Source: Kitasatospora mediocidica KCTC 9733 (GTDB taxonomy: Bacteria > Actinomycetota > Actinomycetes > Streptomycetales > Streptomycetaceae). From it: a stretch of 64,000 nt of DNA. The stretch spans positions 248,001 through 312,000 of the forward strand of contig NZ_JQLN01000006.1 in assembly GCF_000744225.1 (NCBI RefSeq). Reading direction: 5' to 3'. Positions 1-8,595 of this stretch are shown here, in pieces (positions within the stretch are counted from its first letter, which is position 1; every line of letters begins with the position of its first letter). Below the pieces are notes generated by a model. That model made no database searches and was not told the origin of the DNA. It worked only from the letters and a program-made list of their open reading frames with translations. The position numbers were made by a program, and so were the translations under genes.

Positions 1-71
1 GCCTCCAGGACGGCGAGTTGGACCTCGGCGTCGGCGGCGCGGTTGTCGAAGGCGTACGTGGAGTCGGGCAT
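1..71 (-). CDS. SAM-dependent methyltransferase, N-terminal fragment (cut by window edge)
   Basis: Only the first 23 codons are inside the window, beginning MPDSTYAFDNRAADAE. The YAFDN-R/A-AEA opening resembles the start of class I SAM-dependent methyltransferases common in actinomycetes, but no catalytic motif is visible. The ATG shares one base with the livF stop (TGATG), so it is probably translationally coupled as the last visible gene of the transporter operon. The family call rests on the N-terminus alone. Confidence 0.45.
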   Translation of the reverse strand, partial: MPDSTYAFDNRAADAEVQLAVLE

Positions 72-808
72 CAGGGGGTGGCCTCCAAGCCGGTGACGGG
101 GACGGGGGAGAGCGCGGCGAGCAGGGCGGCGGGGTCGGCGCGGGCGGCGGCGCCGTCCTGGGCGGCGGTGATCCGGCCCGCGGTCAGCACGGTCAGCCGG
201 TCCGCCACCGAGGCGGCCAGCCGCAGCTGCGGGGCCGCGAGCAGGACGGTCAGACCGTCGTCGGCCAGCCTCCTGGTCAGCTGGAGGACCTCGTCGGCGA
301 GGTCGGGCGCCAGGCCCTCGGTCGGCTCGTCCAGGAGCAGCAGTCGCGGCTGGCCGAGCAGGGCCCGGGCCAGCGCGAGCATCTGCTGTTCGCCGCCGGA
401 GAGCCGACCGCCCGGCTGCGAGCGCCGCTCGTCCAGCCGGGGGAGCAGCCGCAGGACGGCCTGCGGGGTCCACGGCGCGGCCTGCCCACGCGGGCGGCGG
501 TGCGCCAGCGCCAGGTGCTCGGCCACGGTGAGCCGGGCGAAGACCCGCCGGCCCTGCGGCACCAGGCCCACGCCGGCCCGGGCGATCCGGTGCGGCGGTT
601 GTCCGTCGAGTCGTCGGCCGGCCAGCGTGACGCTGCCCCGGGACGGGCGGAGCAGGCCGGCGACGGTGTGCAGCAGGGTGGTCTTGCCGGCGCCGTTGTG
701 CCCGAGGACGGCGTGCACGCTGCCCTCGGTGAGGGTGAGGTCGATCCCGTGCAGCACCGTGCCGCCACCGTGGCCGGCGCTCAGGCTCTCGATCTCCAGC
801 ATCGTCAC
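71..808 (-). CDS. livF: Branched-chain amino-acid-type ABC transporter ATP-binding protein LivF
   Basis: Cytoplasmic ATPase of a HAAT-family uptake transporter. The 245 residues show a Walker A (GHNGAGKTTLL), an ABC signature (LSGGEQQMLALARALL), a Walker B (LLLLDEPTEGLAPDL) and the short C-terminus usual for LivF. The GTG start lies in a GTGA overlap with the livG stop. An in-frame ATG two codons later is possible, but the overlap favours GTG. It pairs with LivG as the ATPase heterodimer. The family is certain; the substrate could be branched-chain amino acids, amides or urea-like compounds. Confidence 0.9.
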   Translation of the reverse strand: MTMLEIESLSAGHGGGTVLHGIDLTLTEGSVHAVLGHNGAGKTTLLHTVAGLLRPSRGSVTLAGRRLDGQPPHRIARAGVGLVPQGRRVFARLTVAEHLALAHRRPRGQAAPWTPQAVLRLLPRLDERRSQPGGRLSGGEQQMLALARALLGQPRLLLLDEPTEGLAPDLADEVLQLTRRLADDGLTVLLAAPQLRLAASVADRLTVLTAGRITAAQDGAAARADPAALLAALSPVPVTGLEATP

Positions 809-1554
809 AGCTCCCGGGCGCCGAGGTAGACCGCCCGCACCGCGGGGTCGGCGCCGACGGCGGCGGGGGTGCCGTGCGCCAGGACGCGGCCCTCGTGCAG
901 CACGGTGACCAGGCCCGCCAGTGCGCCGACGAAGGCCAGGTCGTGCTCGACCAACAGCAGGGACACCTCGGCCGGGAGCTCTGCGAGAACGGCCACCAAC
1001 CGGGCGGACTCGGTGTCGGTCAGTCCGGCCGCGGGCTCGTCCAGCAGGAGCAGTCGGGGCCGGCCCGCCAGCGCGGCCGCCAGTTCGACCAACCGCCGCT
1101 GTCCGTGCGAGAGTTCGCCCGCCTGCTGGTCGGCCAGGTCGGCGGCGCCGACCCGGTCGAGCCAGTCCAGGCAGCGCGTGCGCAACGCGCGGTAGCGGCC
1201 CGGCCGCCAGAGTCCGCGTTCGGCCGCCCGTGGCCAGGCCGCCAGCGCGACGTTGTCCAGCGCCGTCAACGAGTCGGCGACGGCCGGCTGTTGGAAGGTG
1301 CGGGCGATACCGGCCCGGGCCCGGCGGGCCGGCCCGGCGGCGCCGAGGTCGCGGCCGTCCAGGAGGATCCGGCCGGCCGAGGGGCGGGTGGTGCCGGCGA
1401 TCAGGGCGAGCAGGGTGGACTTGCCCGCGCCGTTGGGCCCGATCACGGCGTGCCGCTCACCGTCGCGGATGGCGAGGTCGACGCGGTCGACGGCGGTCAG
1501 CGGGCCGTAGCGGCGGCTCACCGCGGTCAGGGCGAGCAGCGGGGCGGGGCTCAC
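805..1554 (-). CDS. livG: Branched-chain amino-acid-type ABC transporter ATP-binding protein LivG
   Basis: Second ATPase subunit, 249 residues. Visible motifs are Walker A (GPNGAGKSTLL), the variant signature LSHGQRRLVELAAAL and Walker B (LLLLDEPAAGLTDTES), followed by the longer C-terminal segment typical of LivG. The reading frame stays open far upstream, but the GTG at 1554 overlaps the livM stop by four bases (GTGA) and begins VSPAPLLALTAVSRRYG, where family similarity starts. Placed between livM and livF with overlaps at both ends. Confidence 0.9.
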   Translation of the reverse strand: MSPAPLLALTAVSRRYGPLTAVDRVDLAIRDGERHAVIGPNGAGKSTLLALIAGTTRPSAGRILLDGRDLGAAGPARRARAGIARTFQQPAVADSLTALDNVALAAWPRAAERGLWRPGRYRALRTRCLDWLDRVGAADLADQQAGELSHGQRRLVELAAALAGRPRLLLLDEPAAGLTDTESARLVAVLAELPAEVSLLLVEHDLAFVGALAGLVTVLHEGRVLAHGTPAAVGADPAVRAVYLGAREL

Positions 1555-2504
1555 CGGCCGCCTCCCGGCCGCCGGAGCCGGACGCCCGCGACGCCGTCCG
1601 GCAGCAGGTAGACCGCCGCGACGAAGAGCGCCCCGAGTAGCAGCGGGCCGTGCCCCGGCCAGCGCGCGGCGAGCTGGTCGCGGACCACCACCACCAGCAC
1701 CGCGCCCGCCAGCGCGCCCAGCGGCGAGCCGATGCCGCCGAGCACCGCGGCGAGCAGCACCAGCGAGGACGTGCCGAAGCCGACGTCGGCGGGGGAGACA
1801 TAGCTCTGCTCGGTCACCAGCAGCGCGCCGCCGAGCCCGGCCAGCGCGCCCGCCCCGGTGCAGGCGGCCAGCAGCGCGGCGCCGACCCGGTGGCCGGCGG
1901 CGCGCATCCGCTCCTCGTGGTCGCGGCTGCCGGCCAGCAGCAGCCCCAGCGGGGAGCCGAGCACCAGCACGGTCGCGCCCAGCGCGAGCGCGGTGACCAC
2001 CACCAGGTACCGGTAGAGCGCCGTGTCGTCCGTCAACGGTGCGCCGCCCCACCAGAGTCGGACAGCAGGGATGCCCGCGAGGCCGTCCGTCCCGCCGGTC
2101 ACCGAGGTCCACCGGCCGGCCGCCGTGGCGACCAGTTCGCCGAGCGCCAGGGTGATCATCAGCGCCGTGGCGCCCCGGGCCCGCACCACCACCGGGCCGG
2201 TGAGCAGCGCGAAGAGCGCCCCGGCCAGCGCCGCCGCGAGCAGTTGCAGCGGGCCCACCGTGAGCCCGGCGCGGGCCAGCAGCGCCGTCGCGTAGGCGCC
2301 GACGGCGAACGGCGCGCCCTGGCCGAGCGTCGGCAGCCCGGCCCGCCCGGTCAGCACGCTCACCCCGACGGCGGGCAGGCCGAGCGCGGCGGCGGGGGCC
2401 AGCATGGCGAGCGTCCCGTCGTCCAGGACGGCCGGGACGACGAACAGGGCGAGCGCGGTGAGGGCGAGTGCGCCGAGCAGCTTCGTGCGCGCTTCCCCTC
2501 TCAT
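1551..2504 (-). CDS. livM: Branched-chain amino-acid-type ABC transporter permease LivM
   Basis: Integral membrane permease, 317 residues, with about nine hydrophobic segments. The region around LPTLGQGAPFAVGAYATALL matches the conserved permease motif of the LivM/LivH family. The ATG at 2504 overlaps the livH stop (ATGA); a GTG four codons upstream is less likely. It forms the translocation channel with LivH. Its C-terminus overlaps the livG start, so the transporter genes are translationally coupled. Confidence 0.88.
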   Translation of the reverse strand: MRGEARTKLLGALALTALALFVVPAVLDDGTLAMLAPAAALGLPAVGVSVLTGRAGLPTLGQGAPFAVGAYATALLARAGLTVGPLQLLAAALAGALFALLTGPVVVRARGATALMITLALGELVATAAGRWTSVTGGTDGLAGIPAVRLWWGGAPLTDDTALYRYLVVVTALALGATVLVLGSPLGLLLAGSRDHEERMRAAGHRVGAALLAACTGAGALAGLGGALLVTEQSYVSPADVGFGTSSLVLLAAVLGGIGSPLGALAGAVLVVVVRDQLAARWPGHGPLLLGALFVAAVYLLPDGVAGVRLRRPGGGR

Positions 2505-3376
2505 GCCCGCCGCCACGACGTGCCGCTGCGCCGGCCGCGCAGGACGAGCGCGCCGGCCATCGCGGCGAACAGCAGGTAGGGGGCCAGGTCGGGCGCCAGC
2601 ACCACGCCGAGCGTCTGCACCTCGCCGACGGCCACGGCCGCCAGCAGCGCGCCCCCGACCGAGCCGAGGCCGCCGAGCACCACGACGACCAGCGAGAGCA
2701 GCAGCACGGTGTCCGCGCTCTGCGGTCCGGGACCGATCACCGGCGCGCCGAGCACCCCGGCCAGCCCCGCCAGCGCGCCGCCCGCGACCAGCACCGCGGC
2801 GTGCACCCGGCGCGGATCGGTGCCCAGGCAGGAGACCATCTGCGGATCGTCCACCGTCGCCCGCACCAGCGCGCCGGCCCTGGTCCGGGTCAGCACCAGC
2901 TGTCCGGCACCCGCCAGCGCGGCGGCGACCACGATCAGGGCGAGCCGGTGGACGGGGTAGCGGTGCCCGGCCAGCAGCACGCTGGCGTTCAGCGCGGCGG
3001 GGAAGGCCACCGGCAGGTCGCCGGGGCCGGCCGCGCTGCTCAGCAGGTCGCCGCCGACCAGTGCGACGCCGAACGTCAGCAGCGCCTGGGCGAGATGGCC
3101 GCGCCGGCGCAGCGGTGCGGTGAGCGCGGCCAGCAGCGCGCCGCCGGCCGCCGCGGCCGCCGTGCCGGCGACCAGCGCGAGCAGCAGCCCGCGCCAGGTC
3201 CCGTCGCAGAGTGCCGCCGCGGTGTACCCGCCCACGGTGTACAGCGTCCCGTGGGCGAGGTTGAGCACGTCGCCGGTGCCGAAGGCCAGCGTGAGCCCGG
3301 CCGCCGCGACGAAGAGCAGCAGCCCGAAGGCCACCCCGTCGACGGCGGGCACCAGGTTGGCGTCGATCAGGCCCAC
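2501..3376 (-). CDS. livH: Branched-chain amino-acid-type ABC transporter permease LivH
   Basis: Integral membrane permease, 291 residues. The early segment GTGDVLNLAHGTLYTVGGY is the LivH-family signature, where a conserved region contacts the ATPase. The GTG at 3376 (VGLIDANLVPAVDG) was chosen because a GGGGAG ribosome-binding site sits about eight bases upstream and similarity begins there, although the frame is open much further. It starts 44 bases after the binding-protein stop. Confidence 0.88.
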   Translation of the reverse strand: MGLIDANLVPAVDGVAFGLLLFVAAAGLTLAFGTGDVLNLAHGTLYTVGGYTAAALCDGTWRGLLLALVAGTAAAAAGGALLAALTAPLRRRGHLAQALLTFGVALVGGDLLSSAAGPGDLPVAFPAALNASVLLAGHRYPVHRLALIVVAAALAGAGQLVLTRTRAGALVRATVDDPQMVSCLGTDPRRVHAAVLVAGGALAGLAGVLGAPVIGPGPQSADTVLLLSLVVVVLGGLGSVGGALLAAVAVGEVQTLGVVLAPDLAPYLLFAAMAGALVLRGRRSGTSWRRA

Positions 3377-3420
3377 GGCGGATGCTCCCCGGCTCCGGCT
3401 GACGGCTGGTGGCTGACGGC

Positions 3421-4638
3421 TCAGTTGCCGATGGTGGCCAGGTCCTGGACGGTCAGGTTGGACAGCGCCCGGCCGTCGTTCTTGACCTGCCGCAGGTACC
3501 ACTTCTGCACCGGGGAGTGCGTGTTCTTGCCGAACTCCCAGGTGCCGCGCGGGCTGTCGATCTGGCCGAGACCGCCGATCGCGGTGTTGAGGGTCTCCGG
3601 GGTCAGGTTCTTCCCGGCGGCGGCGATCGCCTTGTCCAGCACGGCGGCCGCGTCGTAGGAGGCCATCGCATAGGTGGTCGGCGGGCCGGAGTGCTTGGCC
3701 TGCCAGGCGGCGACGAAGGCGCGGTTGCCGGCGTTGTCCAGGTCGGGCGCGTAGTTGAGCACCGACTGAATGCCCTTGGCCGCGTTGCCCTGGGCGTTGA
3801 GCACGCCGCCCTCGGTGAGGAAGCCGGCCGCGTAGAGCGGCACGCCGGCCACGTCGGACTGTGCGTACTGCTTGACGAAGTCGACCGCCGCGCCGCCCGC
3901 GTAGAAGCAGTAGACCGCCTTGGCGTGCGAGTTCTTGATCTGCGTGAGGTACGGCGTGAAGTCGGTGGTCTGCGGGAACGGGGTGAAGAGCGTCTTGCCT
4001 GCGGGGTTGGCGAGTTGGCCGCCCGCCTTGGTGAACGCCTGGGTGAAGCCCTGGAGTTCGTCCCAGCCGCCCTGGTAGTCCGGCCCGATCGCGAACACCG
4101 GTCCCTGGACGGTGTCGTGGACGTACTGGGCGATTGCCGCGCCCGGGTCGTCGGACATGAAGCTCGTGCTCCACTGCCGGCTGACGTCCTTGATCACCGG
4201 GCGGCCGTTGGAGCTGACCAGCGGGATCTTGTTCTCGGTCAGCAACGGGGTGACCGCGGCCACCGAGCCGGCGCCGACGATGCCGGTCATCGCGAGGATC
4301 TTGTCCTGCTTGACCAGCTTGGTCGCGGCGGGCAGCGCGGTGGGCGCGCCGTCGCCCTCGTCGGCCACCACCAGGTCGACGGGGTGGCCGCCGAGCCTGC
4401 CCTGGTGGCCGTCCAGGTAGAGCTGGAAGCCGTCGCGCATGTCGGTGCCGACCTCCTTGTACGTCCCCGAGAGCGAGGCCAGCAGGCCGATCTTGACGCT
4501 GCCCGACCCGGCGGCGGCGCGGGAACTGCCACCGCTGCACCCGGAGGCGCCGAGTGCGGTGACGAGCAGGAGAAGTCCCGTGGCGCGCATCCCGCGTGTC
4601 GAGGTGCGTCGCGTGCGTGCGCCGCGTGCCGATGTCAT
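3421..4638 (-). CDS. Lipoprotein substrate-binding protein of the Liv-type ABC transporter
   Basis: Extracytoplasmic solute-binding lipoprotein, 405 residues. The N-terminus has a basic n-region, a hydrophobic core and a Cys preceded by LGASG, a lipobox-like cleavage site. The mature part opens VKIGLLASLSGTYKEVG, characteristic of type I periplasmic binding proteins of the LivK/AmiC class. The ATG at 4638 is chosen; an internal ATG (MRATGLLLL) is a possible shorter start. It lies 38 bases downstream of the roadblock gene and directly precedes livH, so it should supply substrate to LivHMGF. Ligand unknown. Confidence 0.88.
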   Translation of the reverse strand: MTSARGARTRRTSTRGMRATGLLLLVTALGASGCSGGSSRAAAGSGSVKIGLLASLSGTYKEVGTDMRDGFQLYLDGHQGRLGGHPVDLVVADEGDGAPTALPAATKLVKQDKILAMTGIVGAGSVAAVTPLLTENKIPLVSSNGRPVIKDVSRQWSTSFMSDDPGAAIAQYVHDTVQGPVFAIGPDYQGGWDELQGFTQAFTKAGGQLANPAGKTLFTPFPQTTDFTPYLTQIKNSHAKAVYCFYAGGAAVDFVKQYAQSDVAGVPLYAAGFLTEGGVLNAQGNAAKGIQSVLNYAPDLDNAGNRAFVAAWQAKHSGPPTTYAMASYDAAAVLDKAIAAAGKNLTPETLNTAIGGLGQIDSPRGTWEFGKNTHSPVQKWYLRQVKNDGRALSNLTVQDLATIGN

Positions 4639-4676
4639 GCGTACTCCAGGGTCGGTGGGAGAGGGGGAGCGAGACG

Positions 4677-5099
4677 TCAGGAGGCGCCCGAGGACGTGGA
4701 GTTGAGCAGCATCGCCCGGGCGGCTGGGGCCAGTGCCGGGCCGACCTGGTTGATCAGCTCGGCCATCTCGTAGGAGACCTGTCCGATGTCGCAGGTCTTG
4801 CCGGCCAGCACCAGCAGGGAGGCACCGCTGCTGACCGCCATCGAGAAGAGGAAACCGCCCTGGAGCTCGGTCAGGTTGCTGATCACCGGGTCGGCCTCCA
4901 GCAGCCGGCCGGCTCCGGCCAGCAGGCTGACCAGTCCGGAGGCGATCGCCGCGAGCTGGTCGCCGCGCTCGGGCGCCACGTCGCGGGTGGCGGCGATCAG
5001 CAGGCCGTCGGCGGAGACCGCCACCGCGTGGGTGATCTCGGGCACCCGGGCCGCGAAGTCGTTCAGCAGCCAGTCCAGGTCGGGAGTCTGGGAGGTCAC
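4677..5099 (-). CDS. Roadblock/LC7 domain protein (conservon CvnB-like)
   Basis: The 140-residue protein is a single roadblock/LC7 (MglB-like) domain, with the typical DWLLNDFAARVPEITHAVAV opening and a SADGLLIAAT strand. In Streptomyces conservons such proteins sit after a membrane sensor kinase and before a DUF742 protein and a small GTPase. Here the kinase precedes it with a GTGA overlap, but the next gene is a transporter binding protein, and no DUF742 or GTPase partner is present. Its likely role is a signalling adaptor for the kinase. Confidence 0.88.
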   Translation of the reverse strand: MTSQTPDLDWLLNDFAARVPEITHAVAVSADGLLIAATRDVAPERGDQLAAIASGLVSLLAGAGRLLEADPVISNLTELQGGFLFSMAVSSGASLLVLAGKTCDIGQVSYEMAELINQVGPALAPAARAMLLNSTSSGAS

Positions 5100-7417
5100 G
5101 AGTTTTCCTTCTGTTCTGGGTCGGACAGGACGGACGTGGGCGCGACGCGCCCGGAGCGGCTGGCGCCGATGCCGCGCGCGTAGGCGGCCATCGCGGCCGA
5201 GACCCGGGCCGGGTCGCGCCGCTCCTCCACGGGCGGGGCGGGGACCGGTTGGGCGGGAGCCGACGGTTCGGCCTCGGCGCCGCGCGGGCGGCGCTGCGGC
5301 AGGCCGGCCGCGGTGATCGCGGTGGTCGCGCTGTTCGCGCTGTTCGCTGAGAGGACGGCCGTGGTCGGTGCGGGTCCGCCGGTCCGGCCCGCCGCCGCCA
5401 GGGCAAGGACGGGTTCGGGCTCCACGACGGCGGCCGGGACGGCCGGGAGGGCCGCGACGGACACCGGCGGTCGCACCGGCTCGGCCGTGGCGACCCTGAA
5501 CACCGCTTCGGGCAGCGAGACTTCGGCGATCGTCCCGCCGCCCGGGCGCGGCCGCAGCTCGACCCGGACGCCGTACCAGGACGCCAGCTGGCCGACCACG
5601 CCCAGGCCCATCGCGCGGACCCCGGTCACCTCCACCGGCGGCGGCGAGGCCAGCCGGGCGTTCACGGGCGCCCACTGGTCCTCGGCCAGGCCGATGCCCT
5701 CGTCACAGATCAGCACGACCACCCGGTCCGCGAGCAGCCGCGCCTCGGCGGTGACCCGGCACTCGGGGCGGGAGAACGCCGTGGCGTTGTCCAGGAGTTC
5801 GGCGAAGAGGTGGACCAGGTGGTCGACCGCCTCGGCCGCGATCAGCACCCCGGGGTCGAAGGTGCCGAAGTCCACCCGGGTGTAGCGCTCGATCTGGCCC
5901 ATCGCGGCCCGCAGGACGTCCTCGATGGCGGCGTCCCGGCCGCGCACCCGCGCGGAGGCTTCGCCGCCGAGCACCAGCAGGCTGTGGTTGTTGCGGCCCA
6001 TCCGGCTGGCCAGGTGGTCGAGCGCGAACAGCCGCTCCAGCCGGGCCGGGTCGTGCTCGTCGCGCTCGGCCGCGTCCAGCGCCTTGATCAGCGCGCCGGT
6101 CAGCCGGTCGCCACGCCGGGCCAGGCCGACCAGCAGGGCGCCCAACCGGTCGCGCATGGCGGCCTGTTCGGCCGCGATCCGGACCGCCTCGCGGCTGACC
6201 GAGTTGAACGCGGAGCCCACCTCGGCGATCTCGTCGCGGCCGCGGACCTTGACCGGGTCGCCCGCGGCGGCGGCGAACTCCTCGGGGGTGGAGCTGCCGA
6301 GCGCCCCGCGGGCCGCCAACGCCTCGACGGCGGCGGGCAGTCGCTCGTGTGCGACGGCGTGCGCCGCGTCGCGCAGCCGGCGCAGCTCGCGGATCATCGG
6401 GCGGCCCAGCCGGATCGCCAGCGTGACCACACCGGCCACCACCAAGAGCACCGCCAGGACCTCGCCGAGCGTCCAGGCACGCTGGACGTTGCGCAGGTGG
6501 GTGACATCACCGGAGATCGACTGGTCGATCCGCTGCTCGACCTGCTGGAGGCGGTCGACGCGCTGGTCCATCGCGCCGGTCCAGACGTCGGTGCCCGGCA
6601 GCCGGTCGCCGGGCCGGGAGCGCTCGACGGCGTCCTCCAGCCGGCCGGCGTCGATCACGCCGTCGCCGGTCAGCGCGTGGTCCAGCCAGGCCTGCCAGAG
6701 CGGGTCAGCGGTCCGGCCGAACTCCAGGACGGACTCGGTGTATCCGCTGCGGGTGGAGGCGATGGCGTCCTGTGCGGCGGGCGTCAGACCGCCGGCGGCC
6801 TGGGCCCGCAGCACGGCCAACTCCTCCTGGCTGGCGTACTCCTCGGCCCGGGAGAGGGCGACCGCGCTGTTGATCCGGGCGGCGACGGTGGCGGACGCCT
6901 TGCCGGCCTCGGCCACGTCGGCGCGGAAGTCGAGGAGGTCGGCGACCAGGATCCGGTACTGGAAGGTGACGGCCGAGAGTTCGGCCCCGGCGCCGGACTG
7001 GACCTGTCGGCGCAGCGCGGGCAGGCCGTCGAGCGCGCCGTCGACGGTCTGCAGCAGGCCGTCGGTGCCGCCGGGCATCGCCTGCAGGCGGTCGCGGAGC
7101 CTGCGGTACTGCGTGATGCTCGCGTCGGTGGTCCGGGTCTGGTCGAGGTAGGCGTTGCTCTGTGCGGCAATGGGGGCGTCGCCGGTGGTGGTGCCGTCGG
7201 CGGGGCCGCCGCCGGAGAGCAGCACGGCGGCGGCGGTGCGTTCGTTCTGCAGTTGGTGGGTCAGCTGGCCTGCCTGGGAGCCGAGTTGCACCAGCGTCCG
7301 CAGTCGGGCGGCGTCCAGGGCCTGCCCGGCGGCGGTGCGCACGGCGAGGGCGGCGAAGGCCAGTACGGCGATCAGCGGGACGACGGCGAGTACCGCGAGC
7401 TTGCGGGTGATCCTCAC
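5096..7417 (-). CDS. Conservon-type sensor histidine kinase with nitrate/nitrite-sensing-like domain (CvnA-like)
   Basis: Membrane sensor kinase, 773 residues. A transmembrane helix (about 8-27) is followed by an extracellular all-helical NIT-like domain rich in Gln/Arg/Ala, a second transmembrane helix (about 315-335), a HAMP-like linker and an HATPase_c domain with an N box (FAELLDNATAFSRPE) and G box (LICDEGIGL). The tail is proline/alanine-rich, as in CvnA proteins. The start is GTG. It heads a run of eight minus-strand genes including the Liv transporter, which suggests a role in controlling or sensing for uptake; that link is inferred from position only. Confidence 0.87.
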   Translation of the reverse strand: MRITRKLAVLAVVPLIAVLAFAALAVRTAAGQALDAARLRTLVQLGSQAGQLTHQLQNERTAAAVLLSGGGPADGTTTGDAPIAAQSNAYLDQTRTTDASITQYRRLRDRLQAMPGGTDGLLQTVDGALDGLPALRRQVQSGAGAELSAVTFQYRILVADLLDFRADVAEAGKASATVAARINSAVALSRAEEYASQEELAVLRAQAAGGLTPAAQDAIASTRSGYTESVLEFGRTADPLWQAWLDHALTGDGVIDAGRLEDAVERSRPGDRLPGTDVWTGAMDQRVDRLQQVEQRIDQSISGDVTHLRNVQRAWTLGEVLAVLLVVAGVVTLAIRLGRPMIRELRRLRDAAHAVAHERLPAAVEALAARGALGSSTPEEFAAAAGDPVKVRGRDEIAEVGSAFNSVSREAVRIAAEQAAMRDRLGALLVGLARRGDRLTGALIKALDAAERDEHDPARLERLFALDHLASRMGRNNHSLLVLGGEASARVRGRDAAIEDVLRAAMGQIERYTRVDFGTFDPGVLIAAEAVDHLVHLFAELLDNATAFSRPECRVTAEARLLADRVVVLICDEGIGLAEDQWAPVNARLASPPPVEVTGVRAMGLGVVGQLASWYGVRVELRPRPGGGTIAEVSLPEAVFRVATAEPVRPPVSVAALPAVPAAVVEPEPVLALAAAGRTGGPAPTTAVLSANSANSATTAITAAGLPQRRPRGAEAEPSAPAQPVPAPPVEERRDPARVSAAMAAYARGIGASRSGRVAPTSVLSDPEQKENS

Positions 7418-7704
7418 AGGGCCGGACCCCCGAGCCGCTGCGTGCCGCGCGGAGTGCTGGCGCGGGGTATGCGGCGGACAGCGGGGTGGATATGACGATC
7501 AGTCATGGAAGCGCCTTGGGAGGGGTCTTGGTCCGGACATGGGCCGCAACGGCGGAGCGGTCCGACCCTGCCACGGGCAGGCGGACTCCGTCGTGCGGAT
7601 GGTGCGGGGTGTCGCCCGGCCCGAGGATCCGCGCGGCGCCGGGCGGCGCGCGGGTGAGGGGTGCGGGTCGGGCGGGCCGTGCCTGGTTCCGGGGCCGCCG
7701 GGCG

Positions 7705-7890
7705 TCAGGCCGGGGCCTGCGCGGATCGGCCGCGGTCGGGCGGCGCGTTCCCGTCGTCCGTGGTCCGCCGCTCGGTGACGACGCGCCGCCGGGTGGCGGT
7801 GCGATCGGCGATGAGCACAGCGGCCTCCGGTGGGATCAGGTACCTGCCATGCGCGACTGCGGACAGGAGTTCGGCCCTCGAACCGGCCAT
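7705..7890 (-). CDS. Doubtful small hypothetical protein, 61 residues
   Basis: ATG-initiated frame beginning MAGSRAELLSAVAHGRYLIP, with an amphipathic-looking N-terminal half and a charged, disordered C-terminal half. I see no clear ribosome-binding site upstream. It would be transcribed toward the kinase gene. I do not recognise a family. It is listed because the first 35 residues have protein-like composition; it could equally be a chance frame in GC-rich spacer. Confidence 0.25.
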   Translation of the reverse strand: MAGSRAELLSAVAHGRYLIPPEAAVLIADRTATRRRVVTERRTTDDGNAPPDRGRSAQAPA

Positions 7891-8100
7891 CCCCGGTCGG
7901 GGTTCAGGCGGAAGCGTAGCCTACTCATGTGCCGTCAGACCTCGGAGCTCGGAGCGGGGTTGGGCGGACCGCTGTGACCAGCGACGACGACGCTGCGGGG
8001 GGTGAGTGCGGAAGGCTCCGCCGTGCGGGCCCCGGGCCGGCCGCGGCGGCGACGGGCTCCTGGTAACCGTCCGCACCTGATCGGTGACCTCGGGTATGGC

Positions 8101-8290
8101 TCGGCGCCGGATCCGGGGGTGGTGTGGTGGGGGCCACTGGGGGTGGGGTGGTTGGTGGCGGTGGGTGGTGGGTGGGTGGACGGGGAGTGGGGGTGGTGGG
8201 GTTTTGTGGTGTGGGGTGGGCCACTTTCGGGGGTGGGTGGGGGTGGGTGGTGCTTGGGGTTGACGGGGTGTGGGGGTGGTGGGGGAGATC
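8101..8290 (+). repeat. G-run low-complexity tract (GGGTGG-type), strand-asymmetric
   Basis: About 190 bases made almost wholly of G and T on the plus strand, with many runs of three to five G separated by one or two bases (for example GGGTGGTGGGTGGGTGG). The minus strand reads as a Pro/Thr/His-rich frame, which I take as a by-product. The tract lies upstream of a possible promoter for the Rpf gene and has many sets of four closely spaced G-runs, the sequence requirement for G-quadruplex formation. Confidence 0.8.
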
Positions 8291-8336
8291 TTTACCGGCG
8301 GTAACGCCGTTCTGAGCTGGGGGTTTGTGGAATTGC

Positions 8337-8365
8337 TTGTGCTGGGTGGGGGTGGCGCCTAACTT
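8337..8365 (+). promoter_or_regulatory. Possible sigma-70-like promoter for the Rpf-like gene
   Basis: TTGTGC, 17 bases, then TAACTT. This would place transcription start near 8372 and leave a leader of roughly 225 bases before the ATG at 8596. The match to consensus is moderate, and the spacer consists of the end of the G-run sequence. Prediction by eye only. Confidence 0.3.
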
Positions 8366-8595
8366 CGTTCTCAGTGCAGCGAGCACTACTCGGGTTCACC
8401 CCCGGCGCACCGTGTTCTGTCGGTGTCTCTCGTACGGCCCCCTGTCCGGGGCGTGCGGGTGTGGATGGGTGGCCGGGGCGGCACGGCGCGTCGAGGACGC
8501 GCCGGTCGTCTGTTGGAGAGGCAAGCGGGATTTCGAGGCCCTTTCGTCAGGGTCTGGTTCCGTGTGTCCGCCCGGGGTCTGTCGAGAGGATGTAC

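Larger units (their letters stand above)
7418..8595. other. Divergent intergenic region, about 1.2 kb
   Basis: Spacer between the minus-strand sensor kinase and the plus-strand Rpf-like gene. It contains a doubtful small minus ORF (7705-7890), a G-run tract (8101-8290), overlapping short palindromes at 8292-8309 (TTACC-GGC-GGTAA and CGGCG-GTAA-CGCCG) and a possible promoter for the Rpf gene. The rest is GC-rich sequence in which I recognise nothing. Confidence 0.6.

Noticed and set aside
7925..8386. Pro/Thr/His-rich minus frame of 153 codons
   Set aside because: It is the complement of the G-run tract; composition explains it and no domain is visible.
8372..8595. Cyclic-di-AMP (ydaO-type) riboswitch upstream of the Rpf gene
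   Set aside because: Such riboswitches precede many actinomycete rpf genes, but I could not find the conserved ydaO core in this leader. A covariance search (Infernal, RF00379) would decide.
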